A stretch of 64,000 nucleotides of DNA from an uncultured Lachnospiraceae bacterium (lineage in GTDB: Bacteria; Bacillota; Clostridia; Lachnospirales; Lachnospiraceae): positions 1 through 64,000 of the forward strand of contig CADAOZ010000009.1 of assembly GCA_902789735.1 (NCBI GenBank), written 5' to 3'. The position numbers and the translations under genes were made by a program. The notes under the pieces are model-generated. The model was given only the letters and a program-made list of their open reading frames with translations, did no database searches and was not told where the DNA came from. Position 1 is the first letter of the stretch. Each line of letters begins with the position of its first letter. Shown here piece by piece: positions 35,684 to 44,847 of the stretch.

Positions 35684-35836
35684 GTGATTTCATGTGAGCA
35701 TTATATCATTTTTTACAGGCGGCTCAAGTGCAGAATGAATTTCCGCTTTTATTTCCCTGTTTCCGTGCTACACTATAAGCGAGCCGGCATATCCGGCACC
35801 CTATGGAAAGGAATCCCGGTCAGTCCGGAACAGAAA

Positions 35837-36340
35837 ATGGAAATCGAAAGAAAATGGATGGTAAAGGGATGGCCTTCTCCGGAGCTTCCCCTTTTATTTG
35901 AACAGGAGATGCGTCAGGGTTATATCAGTCTGGCGCCGACAGTCAGAATCCGGGAGGAAGCCACGGTAGGCGGCAGGACCGAATATGTACTCTGTATCAA
36001 ATCTCCCGGGCTTCTGGCCCGTCAGGAGATAGAGATCAATCTGGAAAAAGAGACCTTTGACCAGCTGGAGGATCTGATCGGACTGCCTCTGATTCCCAAG
36101 ACCCGCCGCACATATCAGCTTCCTGACGGCCTGCGTCTGGAAGTCAGCCATGTCGATCAGGGCCTGCCTACAGAGTTCTGGTATGCCGAAGTAGAATATC
36201 CGACAGTGGAACAGGCCACTTCCTGGAAGCCCGCTTCTGTTGGCCTGGCGTCTTATCTGGATGATGAAGTGACCAGCCAGCCGGGCCAGTCTATGGGCGC
36301 CTACTGGCAGCAGACAAGAATAAAGGAGAGAGAGAACTGA
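35837..36340 (+). CDS. CYTH-domain protein (triphosphate tunnel metalloenzyme)
   Basis: The 167-aa protein starts with the family's ExExK motif (MEIERKW), followed by the acidic and basic strands of the tunnel: RQGYISLAPTVRIREE, EYVLCIKSPG, QEIEINLEK, PKTRRTYQL, LEVSHVDQGL and WYAEVEYPT. Members hydrolyse inorganic triphosphate, make cAMP or cleave thiamine triphosphate; inorganic triphosphatase is the most likely activity. The start is fixed by the motif, although the ribosome site is weak and an unsupported frame extends upstream. The stop codon lies in the loop of its own terminator. Confidence 0.88.
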   Translation: MEIERKWMVKGWPSPELPLLFEQEMRQGYISLAPTVRIREEATVGGRTEYVLCIKSPGLLARQEIEINLEKETFDQLEDLIGLPLIPKTRRTYQLPDGLRLEVSHVDQGLPTEFWYAEVEYPTVEQATSWKPASVGLASYLDDEVTSQPGQSMGAYWQQTRIKEREN

Positions 36341-36361
36341 CCGTTCTCCCTCTCCTTTTTT
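36325..36361 (+). terminator. Terminator overlapping the end of the CYTH gene
   Basis: 13-bp stem with one mismatch (36325-36337 with 36343-36355), loop TGACC holding the TGA stop, followed by six T. Very compact gene end. Confidence 0.82.
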
Positions 36362-36378
36362 CTGCATATTCCCGGTAT

Positions 36379-36912
36379 TCAGCGCCGCGCAAGCCGGGCG
36401 ACTGCCTCCATATCTTCAAAGGCTGCCGGAATCTTAAGGACATCCGGTCTCCTGCCGTTCTCCCGGTTCAGGATATCTCCCTTCAGTGTCAGATAGCGTT
36501 TGGACTGCTCGGCCGTCCTGATTCTTTCAACGGACAGGGGCGTATAGTGGGGCGTATTGAACGTCTTACTGTCACATTTATAGTAAATAATACTGTCTTT
36601 ATAGACTTCAATATAACTTTCTTTCAGCAGGCGGATCCTGCCCTGCTGGATAAAAAAGCTGGTAGGCCAGACAAATACACAGATACTGCCGTAAATGATT
36701 CCAAGATAAAGAAGGATTTTGGCCGGCAGCGGCAGGCCTGCCACATCCATTCCGGCGTTTATGACTGCCAGGACCAGTGCCAGCACCAGAACACCGGGAA
36801 GCGACCACCGGTTGATTCTGTCGTAGATCTCCCCGAAACCTTCGTTAAATACAGCTCTGCTGAATACCAGCCCCTTTTCCAGTTCTGCTGCTTTTTTCTT
36901 TTTTTTGGCCAT
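36379..36912 (-). CDS. Small membrane protein with a PH-like C-terminal domain
   Basis: A 177-aa protein with a lysine-rich start (MAKKKKKAAELEKG), two adjacent membrane helices (about 38-57 and 64-87) and a soluble domain of alternating strands (IRLLKESYIEVYKDSIIYYK, KRYLTLKGDILNRENGR) ending in a helix. The pattern of two helices followed by a YcxB/bPH-type domain is common in Firmicutes; no function is known. AGGAGA precedes the ATG. It follows malQ by 82 nt, perhaps in the same unit. Confidence 0.78.
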   Translation of the reverse strand: MAKKKKKAAELEKGLVFSRAVFNEGFGEIYDRINRWSLPGVLVLALVLAVINAGMDVAGLPLPAKILLYLGIIYGSICVFVWPTSFFIQQGRIRLLKESYIEVYKDSIIYYKCDSKTFNTPHYTPLSVERIRTAEQSKRYLTLKGDILNRENGRRPDVLKIPAAFEDMEAVARLARR

Positions 36913-36994
36913 ACGCCTTCTCCTGTCTCTTCTTCCCGGCCGCCTCCGGACGGCCGTTTGTCTACGTTTACATCTGCTGCGCTCTTCCTGTCTG

Positions 36995-38515
36995 TCAAAG
37001 CCGTTGGTAAAGCTCCGTCAGGCTGCGGATCCGGTCCGCCAGCTGCTCCGTCAGCTGGCCCGGGACCAGCCGCCACTGCCAGTTGCCGCCAAGGATGGAT
37101 GGGGTGTTGAGCCTGGCTTCGTCACCCAGTTCCAGATAATCCTGCATGGGAATGACGGCCAGAGAAGCCACACTCATCAGGGCAGTACGGATAAAATCTT
37201 CAGGAGTGGCTTCCCTTCCGAAAATTCCCAGATATCTGTGTATAAAAGCCCTCTCATATTTAGCAGCGCTCTTATACCAGCCAACTGTCGTCTGATTGTC
37301 ATGCGTCCCTGTATAGACCACACTGTTCTCCACATGGTTATGGGGCAGATACAGGTTGGCAGGATCGCCGGAAAAGGCAAACTGCAGGACCTTCATGCCC
37401 GGATATCCCGAATCCTCCAGCAGACGGTGGACAGAGGGCGTCAGATAGCCCAGGTCCTCTGCAATGATATCCCTGTCGCCCAGTCTTTCCTTCATGACCC
37501 GGAACAGGTCGATACCGGGCCCCGGCTTCCACTGGCCGCCAATGGCAGTCTGTGAACCGCTGGTAATCGTATAATACTCATCAAAACCTCTGAAATGGTC
37601 TATTCGGACCATATCGTAGAGGCGGAAAGCATGGCCCAGACGGTCCATCCACCAGCTGTAGCCGGTCTCTTTATGATAGTCCCACCTGTAGATGGGATTC
37701 CCCCACAGCTGCCCCGTTTCGGAAAAGGCATCCGGCGGACAGCCCGCTACCACAGTCGGATAGCCGTCTTCATCAAATTCAAAAAGCTCCGGATGACTCC
37801 AGGCATCCGCGCTGTCAAAGGCCACATAGATCGGCAGATCGCCTATAATACGAATCCCCTTCTCATTGGCGTATTTTTTCAGCTCTGTCCACTGACTGAA
37901 GAACATATACTGCTGGAACTGGATAAAACGGATATGTTCTGACAGGCGCCCTGTCCATTTGGCCACAGCCTCCGGCTCCCGCAGGCGGATGCCGCGTTCC
38001 CATTTGATGAAGGGAATGCCGCCCATCTCCTGCTTCACCGCCCAATAGAGGGCGTAATCCTGCAGCCAGTCAATATTTTCCTGGATAAAGCGGTTGAAAT
38101 CCTCTCTTTCCCGGTCATAATCAGGGCTCTTCCATCGGTCTTTAAGCTGCAGGGCAAAAGGACTGTTCCGGTAGGCTTTAGCCAGCAGCAGGTAGCGCCT
38201 GTCATACAGGTCCGCATAACTGACCCTGGCAGGATCCCCGCTGCAATCGGCAGCATCCGCCTCTTCTCTGCTGATATATTCCAGCTGGATCAGTTTCTCC
38301 GGATCGATAAAATAAGGATTGCCCGCGAAGGTTGAAAAAGACTGGTAGGGCGAGTCCCCGTAGCCGGTCTGGCCAAGCGGCAGGATCTGCCAGTAGGTCT
38401 GGCCTGCCCGGACCAGATAATCCACAAATTCATACGCCTCTCTGGAAAAACAGCCGATGCCGTATCTGGAAGGAAGACTGCTGACCGGCAGCAGGATTCC
38501 GCTCTTTCTCTCCAT
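36995..38515 (-). CDS. malQ: 4-alpha-glucanotransferase (amylomaltase)
   Basis: GH77 disproportionating enzyme that transfers alpha-1,4-glucan segments in maltodextrin or glycogen use. The 506-aa protein shows GILLPVSSLPSRYGIG, QILPLGQTGYGDSPYQSFS, IIGDLPIYVAFDSADAW, MVRIDHFRGF (nucleophile Asp in the RIDHF strand), IIAEDLG (acid/base Glu) and YTGTHDNQTTVGWY (transition-state Asp). All three catalytic carboxylates are present and length is typical. AGGGGAA precedes the ATG. No other starch gene is adjacent. Confidence 0.95.
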   Translation of the reverse strand: MERKSGILLPVSSLPSRYGIGCFSREAYEFVDYLVRAGQTYWQILPLGQTGYGDSPYQSFSTFAGNPYFIDPEKLIQLEYISREEADAADCSGDPARVSYADLYDRRYLLLAKAYRNSPFALQLKDRWKSPDYDREREDFNRFIQENIDWLQDYALYWAVKQEMGGIPFIKWERGIRLREPEAVAKWTGRLSEHIRFIQFQQYMFFSQWTELKKYANEKGIRIIGDLPIYVAFDSADAWSHPELFEFDEDGYPTVVAGCPPDAFSETGQLWGNPIYRWDYHKETGYSWWMDRLGHAFRLYDMVRIDHFRGFDEYYTITSGSQTAIGGQWKPGPGIDLFRVMKERLGDRDIIAEDLGYLTPSVHRLLEDSGYPGMKVLQFAFSGDPANLYLPHNHVENSVVYTGTHDNQTTVGWYKSAAKYERAFIHRYLGIFGREATPEDFIRTALMSVASLAVIPMQDYLELGDEARLNTPSILGGNWQWRLVPGQLTEQLADRIRSLTELYQRL

Positions 38516-38635
38516 AATATTCCCCTTTTATACATACAAAGGTCAAACGATACTGTACTGTAATCGCTCACCGGATTGTATGTCTACTGCGGGACCGTCC
38601 GGCAGTCCCCTCAGAGTTCCTGTTCTACAATGCCT

Positions 38636-39361
38636 CTACCTGATCACGCTGCAGCATTTCTGCAGCCGCTCAATCTCTTCCGGTGTCGCGCCGGTAAAAA
38701 CAATCTCGAGCAAATACGAATCACTGGCCAGAAATATCTCCCGTTCCAACAGGATCTGACCGTCTTTCCGGCAGCTGATCTCCACCGTTCTGGTTTCTTT
38801 CCCCAGAAATACAGCATTCGCCGCTGTCACTTTAATATCCTCCGCCCCTTCTGCCGTCAGTATCTCCGAGACCCGGGATATGGCAGTCTGAATGGTCAGG
38901 TCCATGGTTTCCGGACTGATCCCGGAATCCAGGCTGCCCAGAAGAACCGAAATGGACTGGAGGGATCCCTCCCCTTCCTTACGTCCATACATATCCATAA
39001 AACTGTTGGCGGTTCTGGCAGATTCCAGCCGGCTCCTGCCCTGAAGCTGCTCCGTCACATTGCTGCCATAGAGGGAGAATCCTTCCGGCGCGGCAATCTG
39101 CAGCCTGAAACAGGGATTGGTATAAATCCTGCCTTCAATCTTCCCGGCTGCTTCCTCCAGCTTTCTATAGGATTCCGGGATGTCCTCCTCTGCTTCCTGC
39201 GCAGCCGCTGCTGTCGCGGATGCTGTGTCCGCCGTACTGCCTGTCTGGGATGTCCCGCCGCCGCAGCCGGACAGGACCAGCAGGACCAGGAGAATCCACA
39301 GCAGGACCTTCTGTTTTCTCTCTGTTCTATTTTTCTCCTGTATGCAGCGCCTGATTTCCAA
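38636..39361 (-). CDS. Putative lipoprotein of unknown function
   Basis: The 241-aa protein has a type II signal: basic start, hydrophobic LWILLVLLVLSGC with the lipidated cysteine at position 33, then a Ser/Thr/Ala-rich linker. The mature part (about 70-241) is not recognised; EGFSLYGSNVTEQL and a long middle helix suggest a PsbP/Mog1-like fold but this is a guess. Start is a TTG at 39361 with AGGAG 9 nt upstream, conserved enough to accept. It is divergent from the thioesterase gene. Confidence 0.75.
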   Translation of the reverse strand: MEIRRCIQEKNRTERKQKVLLWILLVLLVLSGCGGGTSQTGSTADTASATAAAAQEAEEDIPESYRKLEEAAGKIEGRIYTNPCFRLQIAAPEGFSLYGSNVTEQLQGRSRLESARTANSFMDMYGRKEGEGSLQSISVLLGSLDSGISPETMDLTIQTAISRVSEILTAEGAEDIKVTAANAVFLGKETRTVEISCRKDGQILLEREIFLASDSYLLEIVFTGATPEEIERLQKCCSVIR

Positions 39362-39547
39362 TATAATCTTCTCCTGTCTTCACCCGGCCCGCGGCCGGAA
39401 TTTGTTCATGTTTCTGCCACGCCCGGATCCTCTTTTGTATGGATAGCACAAAAATATCCGTCATACCGTCAAGGCCCTTTTGATTATAGCAGATAATTGA
39501 ATTTCTTCCTAAAAAAAGTCACAGCAGACAGCGAAAAATGATGCTTC

Positions 39548-39576
39548 TTGAGTAATCCGCCTGTTTGTTATATGAT
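39548..39576 (+). promoter_or_regulatory. Promoter of the thioesterase gene
   Basis: TTGAGT (39548-39553), 17-bp spacer, TATGAT (39571-39576), about 48 nt before the ATG. Confidence 0.7.
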
Positions 39577-39624
39577 GCAGACAGGATTCCACCTATAGCC
39601 GATACAGGAAAAGGAGATTTATAT

Positions 39625-40014
39625 ATGCATATCGGATTGCAGGGAACTCATGATTTTATTGTTACAAAAGCCCATCTGGCAAGCAGCGTCGGAAGCGGAC
39701 AGGTTAATGTCCTGGCCACTCCGATGATGATCGCAGCCATGGAATACACGGCCGCTGCTTCTGTAGCGCCGGTCCTGGAAGCAGGCAGGACAACTGTCGG
39801 AACACAGATCAGTGTCTCCCATGTCGCCGCTACGCCGGCAGGCATGGAAGTCCGTGTGGAGACCGAACTGACAGAGATTTCCAATAACGGCAGGCTCCTG
39901 ACTTTCCGGGTCCGGGCATTTGATGAAGCCGGCCTGATCGGGGAAGGCAGCCATCAGCGGGCTGTCGTTGACAAAGCCCGTTTCGAGGCAAAAGCCGCCG
40001 CTAAAAAAAGCTGA
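39625..40014 (+). CDS. Hotdog-fold thioesterase, FlK-like
   Basis: From ATG 39625 (AAGGAG 8 nt upstream) it is 129 aa. The conserved pieces VLATPMMIAAMEYTAA, TTVGTQISVSHVAATPAG and EVRVETEL match the single-hotdog family that includes fluoroacetyl-CoA thioesterase, with Thr (ATP), Glu (AMEYTA) and His (VSHVAATP) as the expected catalytic triad. It likely cleaves a short acyl-CoA in the cytosol; fluoroacetyl-CoA itself is unlikely as substrate in a gut bacterium. Monocistronic between a promoter and a strong terminator. Confidence 0.87.
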   Translation: MHIGLQGTHDFIVTKAHLASSVGSGQVNVLATPMMIAAMEYTAAASVAPVLEAGRTTVGTQISVSHVAATPAGMEVRVETELTEISNNGRLLTFRVRAFDEAGLIGEGSHQRAVVDKARFEAKAAAKKS

Positions 40015-40025
40015 ATACAATCGCA

Positions 40026-40065
40026 AAGAAAGAACCTCCGGCGGATCTGCCGGAGGTTCTTTCTT
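40026..40065. terminator. Bidirectional terminator, thioesterase / ABC permease
   Basis: Perfect 17-bp stem (40026-40042 with 40049-40065) around a 6-nt loop, with CT-rich tails on both strands. It ends both the thioesterase transcript and the importer permease transcript. Confidence 0.85.
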
Positions 40066-40144
40066 CATTAAGGAGGTAATGAAAAATCAACTGTTATCGA
40101 TACCCGGAATCACTCCGGAATCGCCTTTTTTTGCATTGCGGGGA

Positions 40145-41008
40145 TCAGCCCTTGACGCCGCCCAGTGTTGTTCCGCCGACAATGTATTTGGACAGGAACA
40201 GGTAGACCAGGATGACCGGGAAGATGGAGAAGGCAATCGCCGCGTACACATGTCCCATATTGAACTTCAGGAAGTCCGCGGAACGCAGCTGCGCGATCAG
40301 GATCGGCAGGGTCTTCATCTTATCCTTGTGCAGGATCAGGGCCGGCGTGAAGTAGTTGTTCCAACTGCTGACGAAGGTGAAGATTGCCTGTACCGCGATC
40401 GCGGGTTTCATCAGCGGAAGGACAATGCTGTTAAAAGTACGGAATTCGCCGGAGCCGTCAATTCTGGCCGCTTCGACCAGCGACAGGGGCAGGGTGGATT
40501 CCATATACTGCTTCATGTAGAAGTAAGTGACCGGCGCCGCTACCGCGGGAACGATCAGGGGAATGAAGTTGTCTTCCAGTTTCATTCTGCCGACCAGCTG
40601 CAGGAAACCCAGTGCAGTGACCTGCTGAGGAATCATCATGACTGCCAGAATAAAGGTAGACATGAATTTCTTCATCTTAAAATCATATACATGGATCGCG
40701 TAGGCGGTCATGGTCGAGAAGTAGGTGCAGAGGGCCGCGCTGCAGCCTGCTACGAACAGGGAGTTCAGCATGCCTCTGACAAAAGGCAGTGTACCGTGAA
40801 AAACACCGTTGGACAGGTTCTCGATCAGATGGGTACTGGGAATCGGCGTGAAGCCCCTGGTCAGTTCACCCTTGGATCTGGTCGCGTTCACAAAAAGGAT
40901 ATAGAACCAGACCAGGCAGAGGATGGACATAAAAATCAGTACGATATAGGCAATGGCTCTTCTGACACCGATCGGAAGGCCTTTACTCTGTTTGTTCTCT
41001 GTATTCAT
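40145..41008 (-). CDS. ABC sugar permease, MalG type
   Basis: Inner half of a CUT1 carbohydrate importer. The 287-aa protein has six membrane helices and the ATPase-coupling EAA loop VEAARIDGSGEFRTFNSIVLP (given by its ends EAARIDGSGE and IVLPLMKPA) in the last third. The C-terminus ends in the typical GGTTLGGVKG. AAGGAGG precedes the ATG, 11 nt after the partner permease. It is the last gene of the transcript before the bidirectional terminator. Confidence 0.93.
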   Translation of the reverse strand: MNTENKQSKGLPIGVRRAIAYIVLIFMSILCLVWFYILFVNATRSKGELTRGFTPIPSTHLIENLSNGVFHGTLPFVRGMLNSLFVAGCSAALCTYFSTMTAYAIHVYDFKMKKFMSTFILAVMMIPQQVTALGFLQLVGRMKLEDNFIPLIVPAVAAPVTYFYMKQYMESTLPLSLVEAARIDGSGEFRTFNSIVLPLMKPAIAVQAIFTFVSSWNNYFTPALILHKDKMKTLPILIAQLRSADFLKFNMGHVYAAIAFSIFPVILVYLFLSKYIVGGTTLGGVKG

Positions 41009-41019
41009 AACGCCCTCCT

Positions 41020-41931
41020 TTACTTATCTGTTCTCGTATTGATCTTAAATACGATGAATGAGAAGATACCGGTTATGATGAAGAGCAGGACTGACAGGGC
41101 GCCGCCCATACCATAGTTCTTGCTCCACAGATGTTTGTTCAGGTACATGATCAGGGTCATGGACTTACGGACCGGATCGCCGGTACCGTTGGTCAGGATC
41201 TGCGGTACGTCGAACATCTGCAGACCGCCGATCAGGGATGTGATCATGACGTACAGCAGGATGGGACGCAGCAGCGGAAGGGTGATCCTGTAGAAGATCT
41301 GGGTCGCTGTCGCGCCGTCGACCTGGGCCGCTTCATACAGGGCCGGATCGATACCCATCATACCGGCCATCAGCAGGATGGTGGTATTGCCGAACCACAT
41401 AATGAAGTTCATGAAGGCGACCAGTCCGCGCACGCTCCAGACATGGGACATGAACTTGAAAGGACCGGAAATAATGCCCATGCTGATCAGGATCGAGTTG
41501 ATCGGGCCGCTGTCCGCGAACAGCGTGAAGAACAGCATGGAAAAGGCGGATGCCATGATCAGGTTAGGCAGATAAATAACGGTCTTGAAGAAACGCTGTC
41601 CCTTCAGGCGGAGGCTGGGATCCGAGAACCAGGCGCCCAGCAGCAGGGATACAATAATCTGGGGCACAAAGCCCAGGATCCACATGATCATGGTATTCCT
41701 TGTATACATAAGCAGATCACCATTGGTGAACAGCGTGGCGAAATTCTTAAAACCAACAAAGTTGGGGCCGATCTGGGTCAGACCGGAGCGGTAGTTTTCA
41801 AAAAAGCTGTTGTAGAAAGTGCTGACCATGGGAATCAGCTGAAAGACCGCGTACACTACAACGAAAGGGATCAGGAAGATATAGCCCCATTTATTGTAGC
41901 TGACGACTTTACCCCGTTTGGCGTTGTTCAT
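41020..41931 (-). CDS. ABC sugar permease, MalF type
   Basis: Second permease of the CUT1 importer, 303 aa, six helices, with the EAA loop YEAAQVDGATATQIFYRITL near residue 205. The first segment (YIFLIPFVVVYAVFQLIPMV) is typical. GAGAGGAG lies before the ATG. A 302-bp gap separates it from the binding-protein gene, containing a hairpin and a LacI-type operator, so it may also have its own promoter. Confidence 0.93.
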   Translation of the reverse strand: MNNAKRGKVVSYNKWGYIFLIPFVVVYAVFQLIPMVSTFYNSFFENYRSGLTQIGPNFVGFKNFATLFTNGDLLMYTRNTMIMWILGFVPQIIVSLLLGAWFSDPSLRLKGQRFFKTVIYLPNLIMASAFSMLFFTLFADSGPINSILISMGIISGPFKFMSHVWSVRGLVAFMNFIMWFGNTTILLMAGMMGIDPALYEAAQVDGATATQIFYRITLPLLRPILLYVMITSLIGGLQMFDVPQILTNGTGDPVRKSMTLIMYLNKHLWSKNYGMGGALSVLLFIITGIFSFIVFKINTRTDK

Positions 41932-42108
41932 AATGTACTCCTCTCCCCGGAAATAAGCCTTGCGGCAGCTTGCCCGGAAACGCAGGCATCAGACCAGACG
42001 TCTGTACAGTTGCTCCTGCTTGGCCGGACCCTGCAGCGTATCTGCGCAGGCGTCTGAGCTCTTGCATTCTGACATTTACAGCAAGCGCCAGCAAATGCTG
42101 AAAATCGC

Positions 42109-42121
42109 TTAAACGTTTACG
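42109..42121. promoter_or_regulatory. LacI-type operator upstream of the permease genes
   Basis: CTTAAACGTTTAC around the perfect palindrome TAAACGTTTA (42110-42119). The same core occurs before the lacI-like gene (44835) and before the cellobiose phosphorylase gene (45025). Confidence 0.7.
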
Positions 42122-42139
42122 TTCCCTATTTGAAGAGTG

Positions 42140-42164
42140 GCCTGCCCGGACGAACCGGGCAGGC
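42140..42164 (-). other. Hairpin between binding-protein and permease genes
   Basis: GCCTGCCCGG (42140-42149) and CCGGGCAGGC (42155-42164), loop of 5, no T-run on the minus strand. In such operons a hairpin after the binding-protein gene often protects or partly stops the transcript so that binding protein outnumbers permeases; this is inference. No gene is seen in 41932-42233. Confidence 0.55.
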
Positions 42165-42233
42165 TCCCTTTTCATGTTTTACAGGACTTTCTCAAAATCG
42201 AGACCTGTCACTGTAACTCTGTTCAGTTAAGAA

Positions 42234-43646
42234 TTAATATGTCAGTTCAGGATACTTCTCAACAACAGCTTTGCAGAATGCTTCGTAAGCAGCGTCGAAA
42301 TCCTGCTGGCCTTCGAAATAGCCCTTCATAGCCTGCTGGAATTCCTCTGTGCAGCCCTGATCATAGATGGAGATGTTGCTCATGTCGATCTTATCAGCGC
42401 CTGCGCAGAACATAGCCAGAGCGTTCTGTCCGCCCAGAACAGCGTCGCCGTAGGTCTCATCCTGAGCCATGGCTTCCATAGCGGGCTTGTTGTTAACGAA
42501 ATCATTGTCAGCTTTAACGATGTCAGTCATGATGGCCTCGTTGGTGGTCAGCTGTCTCATGATATCAGCAACCAGTGTAGGGTTATCTGTGCCTGTTGCG
42601 CCGCAGATCCATGTGCCGCCCCAGCTGAAGCCCTGAGGTCCTTCGGTTGCTGCCCAGCCGCCGGCGTTGGCGATGGAACCTTCGGTATCAGCAGCCATGC
42701 AGAAGTCGATCAGCCATGCGGGTCCAAAGTAAGCGAATACCTTTCCTTCGGGATAGAAGCCCTTGCTCCAGTCATCAGACCACAGATCGTGGGTTCCTGC
42801 ATAACCTTCATCTACCAGTTTCTTGGAATCGTCTACCCATTTCTTGATGTTGTCGTCAAGGTTGATCTTGCCGTCAACGACCCAGGGAGAGGTAACGTTG
42901 TTGGAATATACACGATAAGTATCGTTTACGGAAGAAACCGCCTGATAGCCTTTCGCCTTCAGTTCAGCAGCGGATGCTACGAAAGCGTCCCAGTCAGCGA
43001 ATTTAGCCTGGATCTCAGCGGGATCATCGGTGCCGAAGGTTTCCTTGGCGGCTTCACGGTTGTAAATCATAACGCCGGGGCAGCACTGCCATGAAACACC
43101 CTTCAGAACGCCGTTGGAATCCGTAACGACATCTTTTGTATACTGATACTGATTTGCCAGCTCATCTTCTGTCAGGCCAAGATCCGCTACAGGCATTGTG
43201 TAGTCAGTGCCGACATATTTAAGCGCGTAGTCAGCCTCTACCAGGAAGAGGTCGATCTTGTCATCAGCGGCAGCGTCAGCCTGCTTCAGCAGGGTCTCAT
43301 CCAGATTGTTCTGGTAAGCGTTGTCATCAGAAGGAGTGATGTTCCATACTACATCGACATCGCCGATCTTGCCGTGGGTGGCGTCAACTTCTTCATAGCC
43401 CGGATAGTGGTCTTTCAGACGGCTCTTGAACTCTTCGTTCCAGCAGTAGATGTTCAGGACTTTGCCTTCACCGGAAGCATCCTCTTCCGCAGGAGCCTCT
43501 TCCTCAGCGGGAGCCGCTTCGGTTGTTGCTTCTGTTTCCTCGGCGGCGGGCTCTTCTGCAGCGGGAGCTGCGCTGGAACCACAACCAGCAAGGAGACCGG
43601 CTGCGCAAGTTGCTGCTAACAGCAGACTCAGTGTTCTTCTCTTCAT
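42234..43646 (-). CDS. ABC sugar-binding lipoprotein
   Basis: Extracellular solute-binding protein (family 1) of the importer. The 470-aa precursor has a lipobox LLAGC (Cys22), then an Ala/Glu-rich, strongly acidic linker (about 26-60), then the binding fold (VLNIYCWNEEF, VVWNITPSDDNAYQNNL, WDAFVASAAELKAKGY, FAYFGPAWL). AAGGGAGG precedes the ATG. Gene order binding protein-MalF-MalG is standard and no ATPase gene is present, so a shared MsmK-type ATPase elsewhere is expected. The neighbouring phosphorylase suggests cellobiose or related beta-glucans as ligand. Confidence 0.93.
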   Translation of the reverse strand: MKRRTLSLLLAATCAAGLLAGCGSSAAPAAEEPAAEETEATTEAAPAEEEAPAEEDASGEGKVLNIYCWNEEFKSRLKDHYPGYEEVDATHGKIGDVDVVWNITPSDDNAYQNNLDETLLKQADAAADDKIDLFLVEADYALKYVGTDYTMPVADLGLTEDELANQYQYTKDVVTDSNGVLKGVSWQCCPGVMIYNREAAKETFGTDDPAEIQAKFADWDAFVASAAELKAKGYQAVSSVNDTYRVYSNNVTSPWVVDGKINLDDNIKKWVDDSKKLVDEGYAGTHDLWSDDWSKGFYPEGKVFAYFGPAWLIDFCMAADTEGSIANAGGWAATEGPQGFSWGGTWICGATGTDNPTLVADIMRQLTTNEAIMTDIVKADNDFVNNKPAMEAMAQDETYGDAVLGGQNALAMFCAGADKIDMSNISIYDQGCTEEFQQAMKGYFEGQQDFDAAYEAFCKAVVEKYPELTY

Positions 43647-43754
43647 AACTTTTCCTCCCTTAAAGAAAAAATAAAATTGAAAATGGTTGAACAGTTTAAC
43701 TAACGGCGGAAAACGGTCCGCCTCCGTCTATGCTTTCAGGCACTGTACTGACGC

Positions 43755-44774
43755 TTATGATTCGTTCAGATTCAGTACCGATTCGCCTTCAATCAGATGT
43801 CCGGGAACGGTGATGGGCCGGATAATGGTCGTCCTGGGAGATTTGATCAGTCCGATCAGGCTCTCCGCCGCGTAGCTCCCGATTTTTTCCGTATCCTGTT
43901 TCAGGGTCGTCAGGCTGGGCTCCTGGAACAGGGCCATACTGATGCCGTCGTAGCCAACGACCGAAATATCATCCGGAATCCGCAGTTTTCTGGCCCGGAT
44001 CGCGTTGATCCCGCCGAAGCTGGCAAAATCATCCGGATAGAAAATGCAGGTGGGCCGTTCCTCCAGATCCAGCAGCTCCATAGTCTTCTCATAAGCCGCC
44101 GCGGTATCCCTGTAGGCCGCAACCCGCAGATATTCCTCGGGAATCTCGACCCCCAGCTTATGGACCGTTGTAAAAAAGGAGGTCAGTCTCGCCTGTGTGA
44201 CAGAGGAATCCGCCCCGTGGATATAGGCAATTCTGCGGTGGCCCATGCTGTATACATATTCAACAAGGTCTTCCATCCCTTTGACGTTATCGGAAATGAT
44301 GCCGATTGTATTATTGAATATGTAGTCGATCGTAACGACCGGTATGTCACTGGTGATCAGCTCGACGACTTCCGGATCCTGAAAATCAATACAGGCTATG
44401 GCGATACCGTCGAATCCCCTGTATCTGGCCCGTTCCAGATAGGTCATCTGCTGGGAATGTCCTTTACTGCAGTTGATCAGGGTCAGATCGTAGTCATATT
44501 TCTCAATGCCCCTTTTAAAACTGTCCAGGACATGATTGAAATAATCATGGGTCAGGCCGCTCTGCGCTTCGTCTACAAAGAGAACGCCTATATTTCTGGA
44601 TTCATTGGTCTTGAGCATCTTGGCTGCCGAATTGGGGAAATACCCGAGTTCCTTTGCCTTCTGCCTTACCAGTTCTTTCGTTTTCGCGCTGACGTCATGC
44701 TGATCGTTGAGCGCCTTGCTTACAGTAGCCACCGATACATTGCATGCAGCAGCGATATCTTTCAGAGAAATCAT
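43755..44774 (-). CDS. LacI-family transcriptional regulator
   Basis: From ATG 44774 (GGAG 7 nt upstream) it is 339 aa. The HTH MISLKDIAAACNVSVATVSK and hinge (PNSAAKMLKTNES) are typical, followed by the periplasmic-binding-type effector domain (NIGVLFVDEAQSGLTHDYFN, DIPVVTIDYIFN, DISVVGYDGISMALFQEPSL). It lies between the importer and the cellobiose phosphorylase, divergent from the latter. An AAACGTTT operator in its own leader, in the phosphorylase promoter and before the permeases makes it the likely regulator of all three. A GTG 24 nt upstream is less likely as start. Confidence 0.93.
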   Translation of the reverse strand: MISLKDIAAACNVSVATVSKALNDQHDVSAKTKELVRQKAKELGYFPNSAAKMLKTNESRNIGVLFVDEAQSGLTHDYFNHVLDSFKRGIEKYDYDLTLINCSKGHSQQMTYLERARYRGFDGIAIACIDFQDPEVVELITSDIPVVTIDYIFNNTIGIISDNVKGMEDLVEYVYSMGHRRIAYIHGADSSVTQARLTSFFTTVHKLGVEIPEEYLRVAAYRDTAAAYEKTMELLDLEERPTCIFYPDDFASFGGINAIRARKLRIPDDISVVGYDGISMALFQEPSLTTLKQDTEKIGSYAAESLIGLIKSPRTTIIRPITVPGHLIEGESVLNLNES

Positions 44775-44834
44775 TTTTCTGCTCCAGCTTTCCTTCACTA
44801 TTAAATTGACCGGCTGTAATGCTTTACCAGCAGC

Positions 44835-44847
44835 TTAAACGTTTTTC
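44835..44847. promoter_or_regulatory. LacI-type operator in the regulator's own leader
   Basis: CTTAAACGTTTTTCG (centre AAACGTTT at 44837-44844), about 60 nt before the regulator ATG. It implies self-regulation. The rest of the 313-bp divergent region is AT-rich; a candidate -10 TATAAC for the regulator is at 44877-44882 but without a good -35. Confidence 0.65.
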
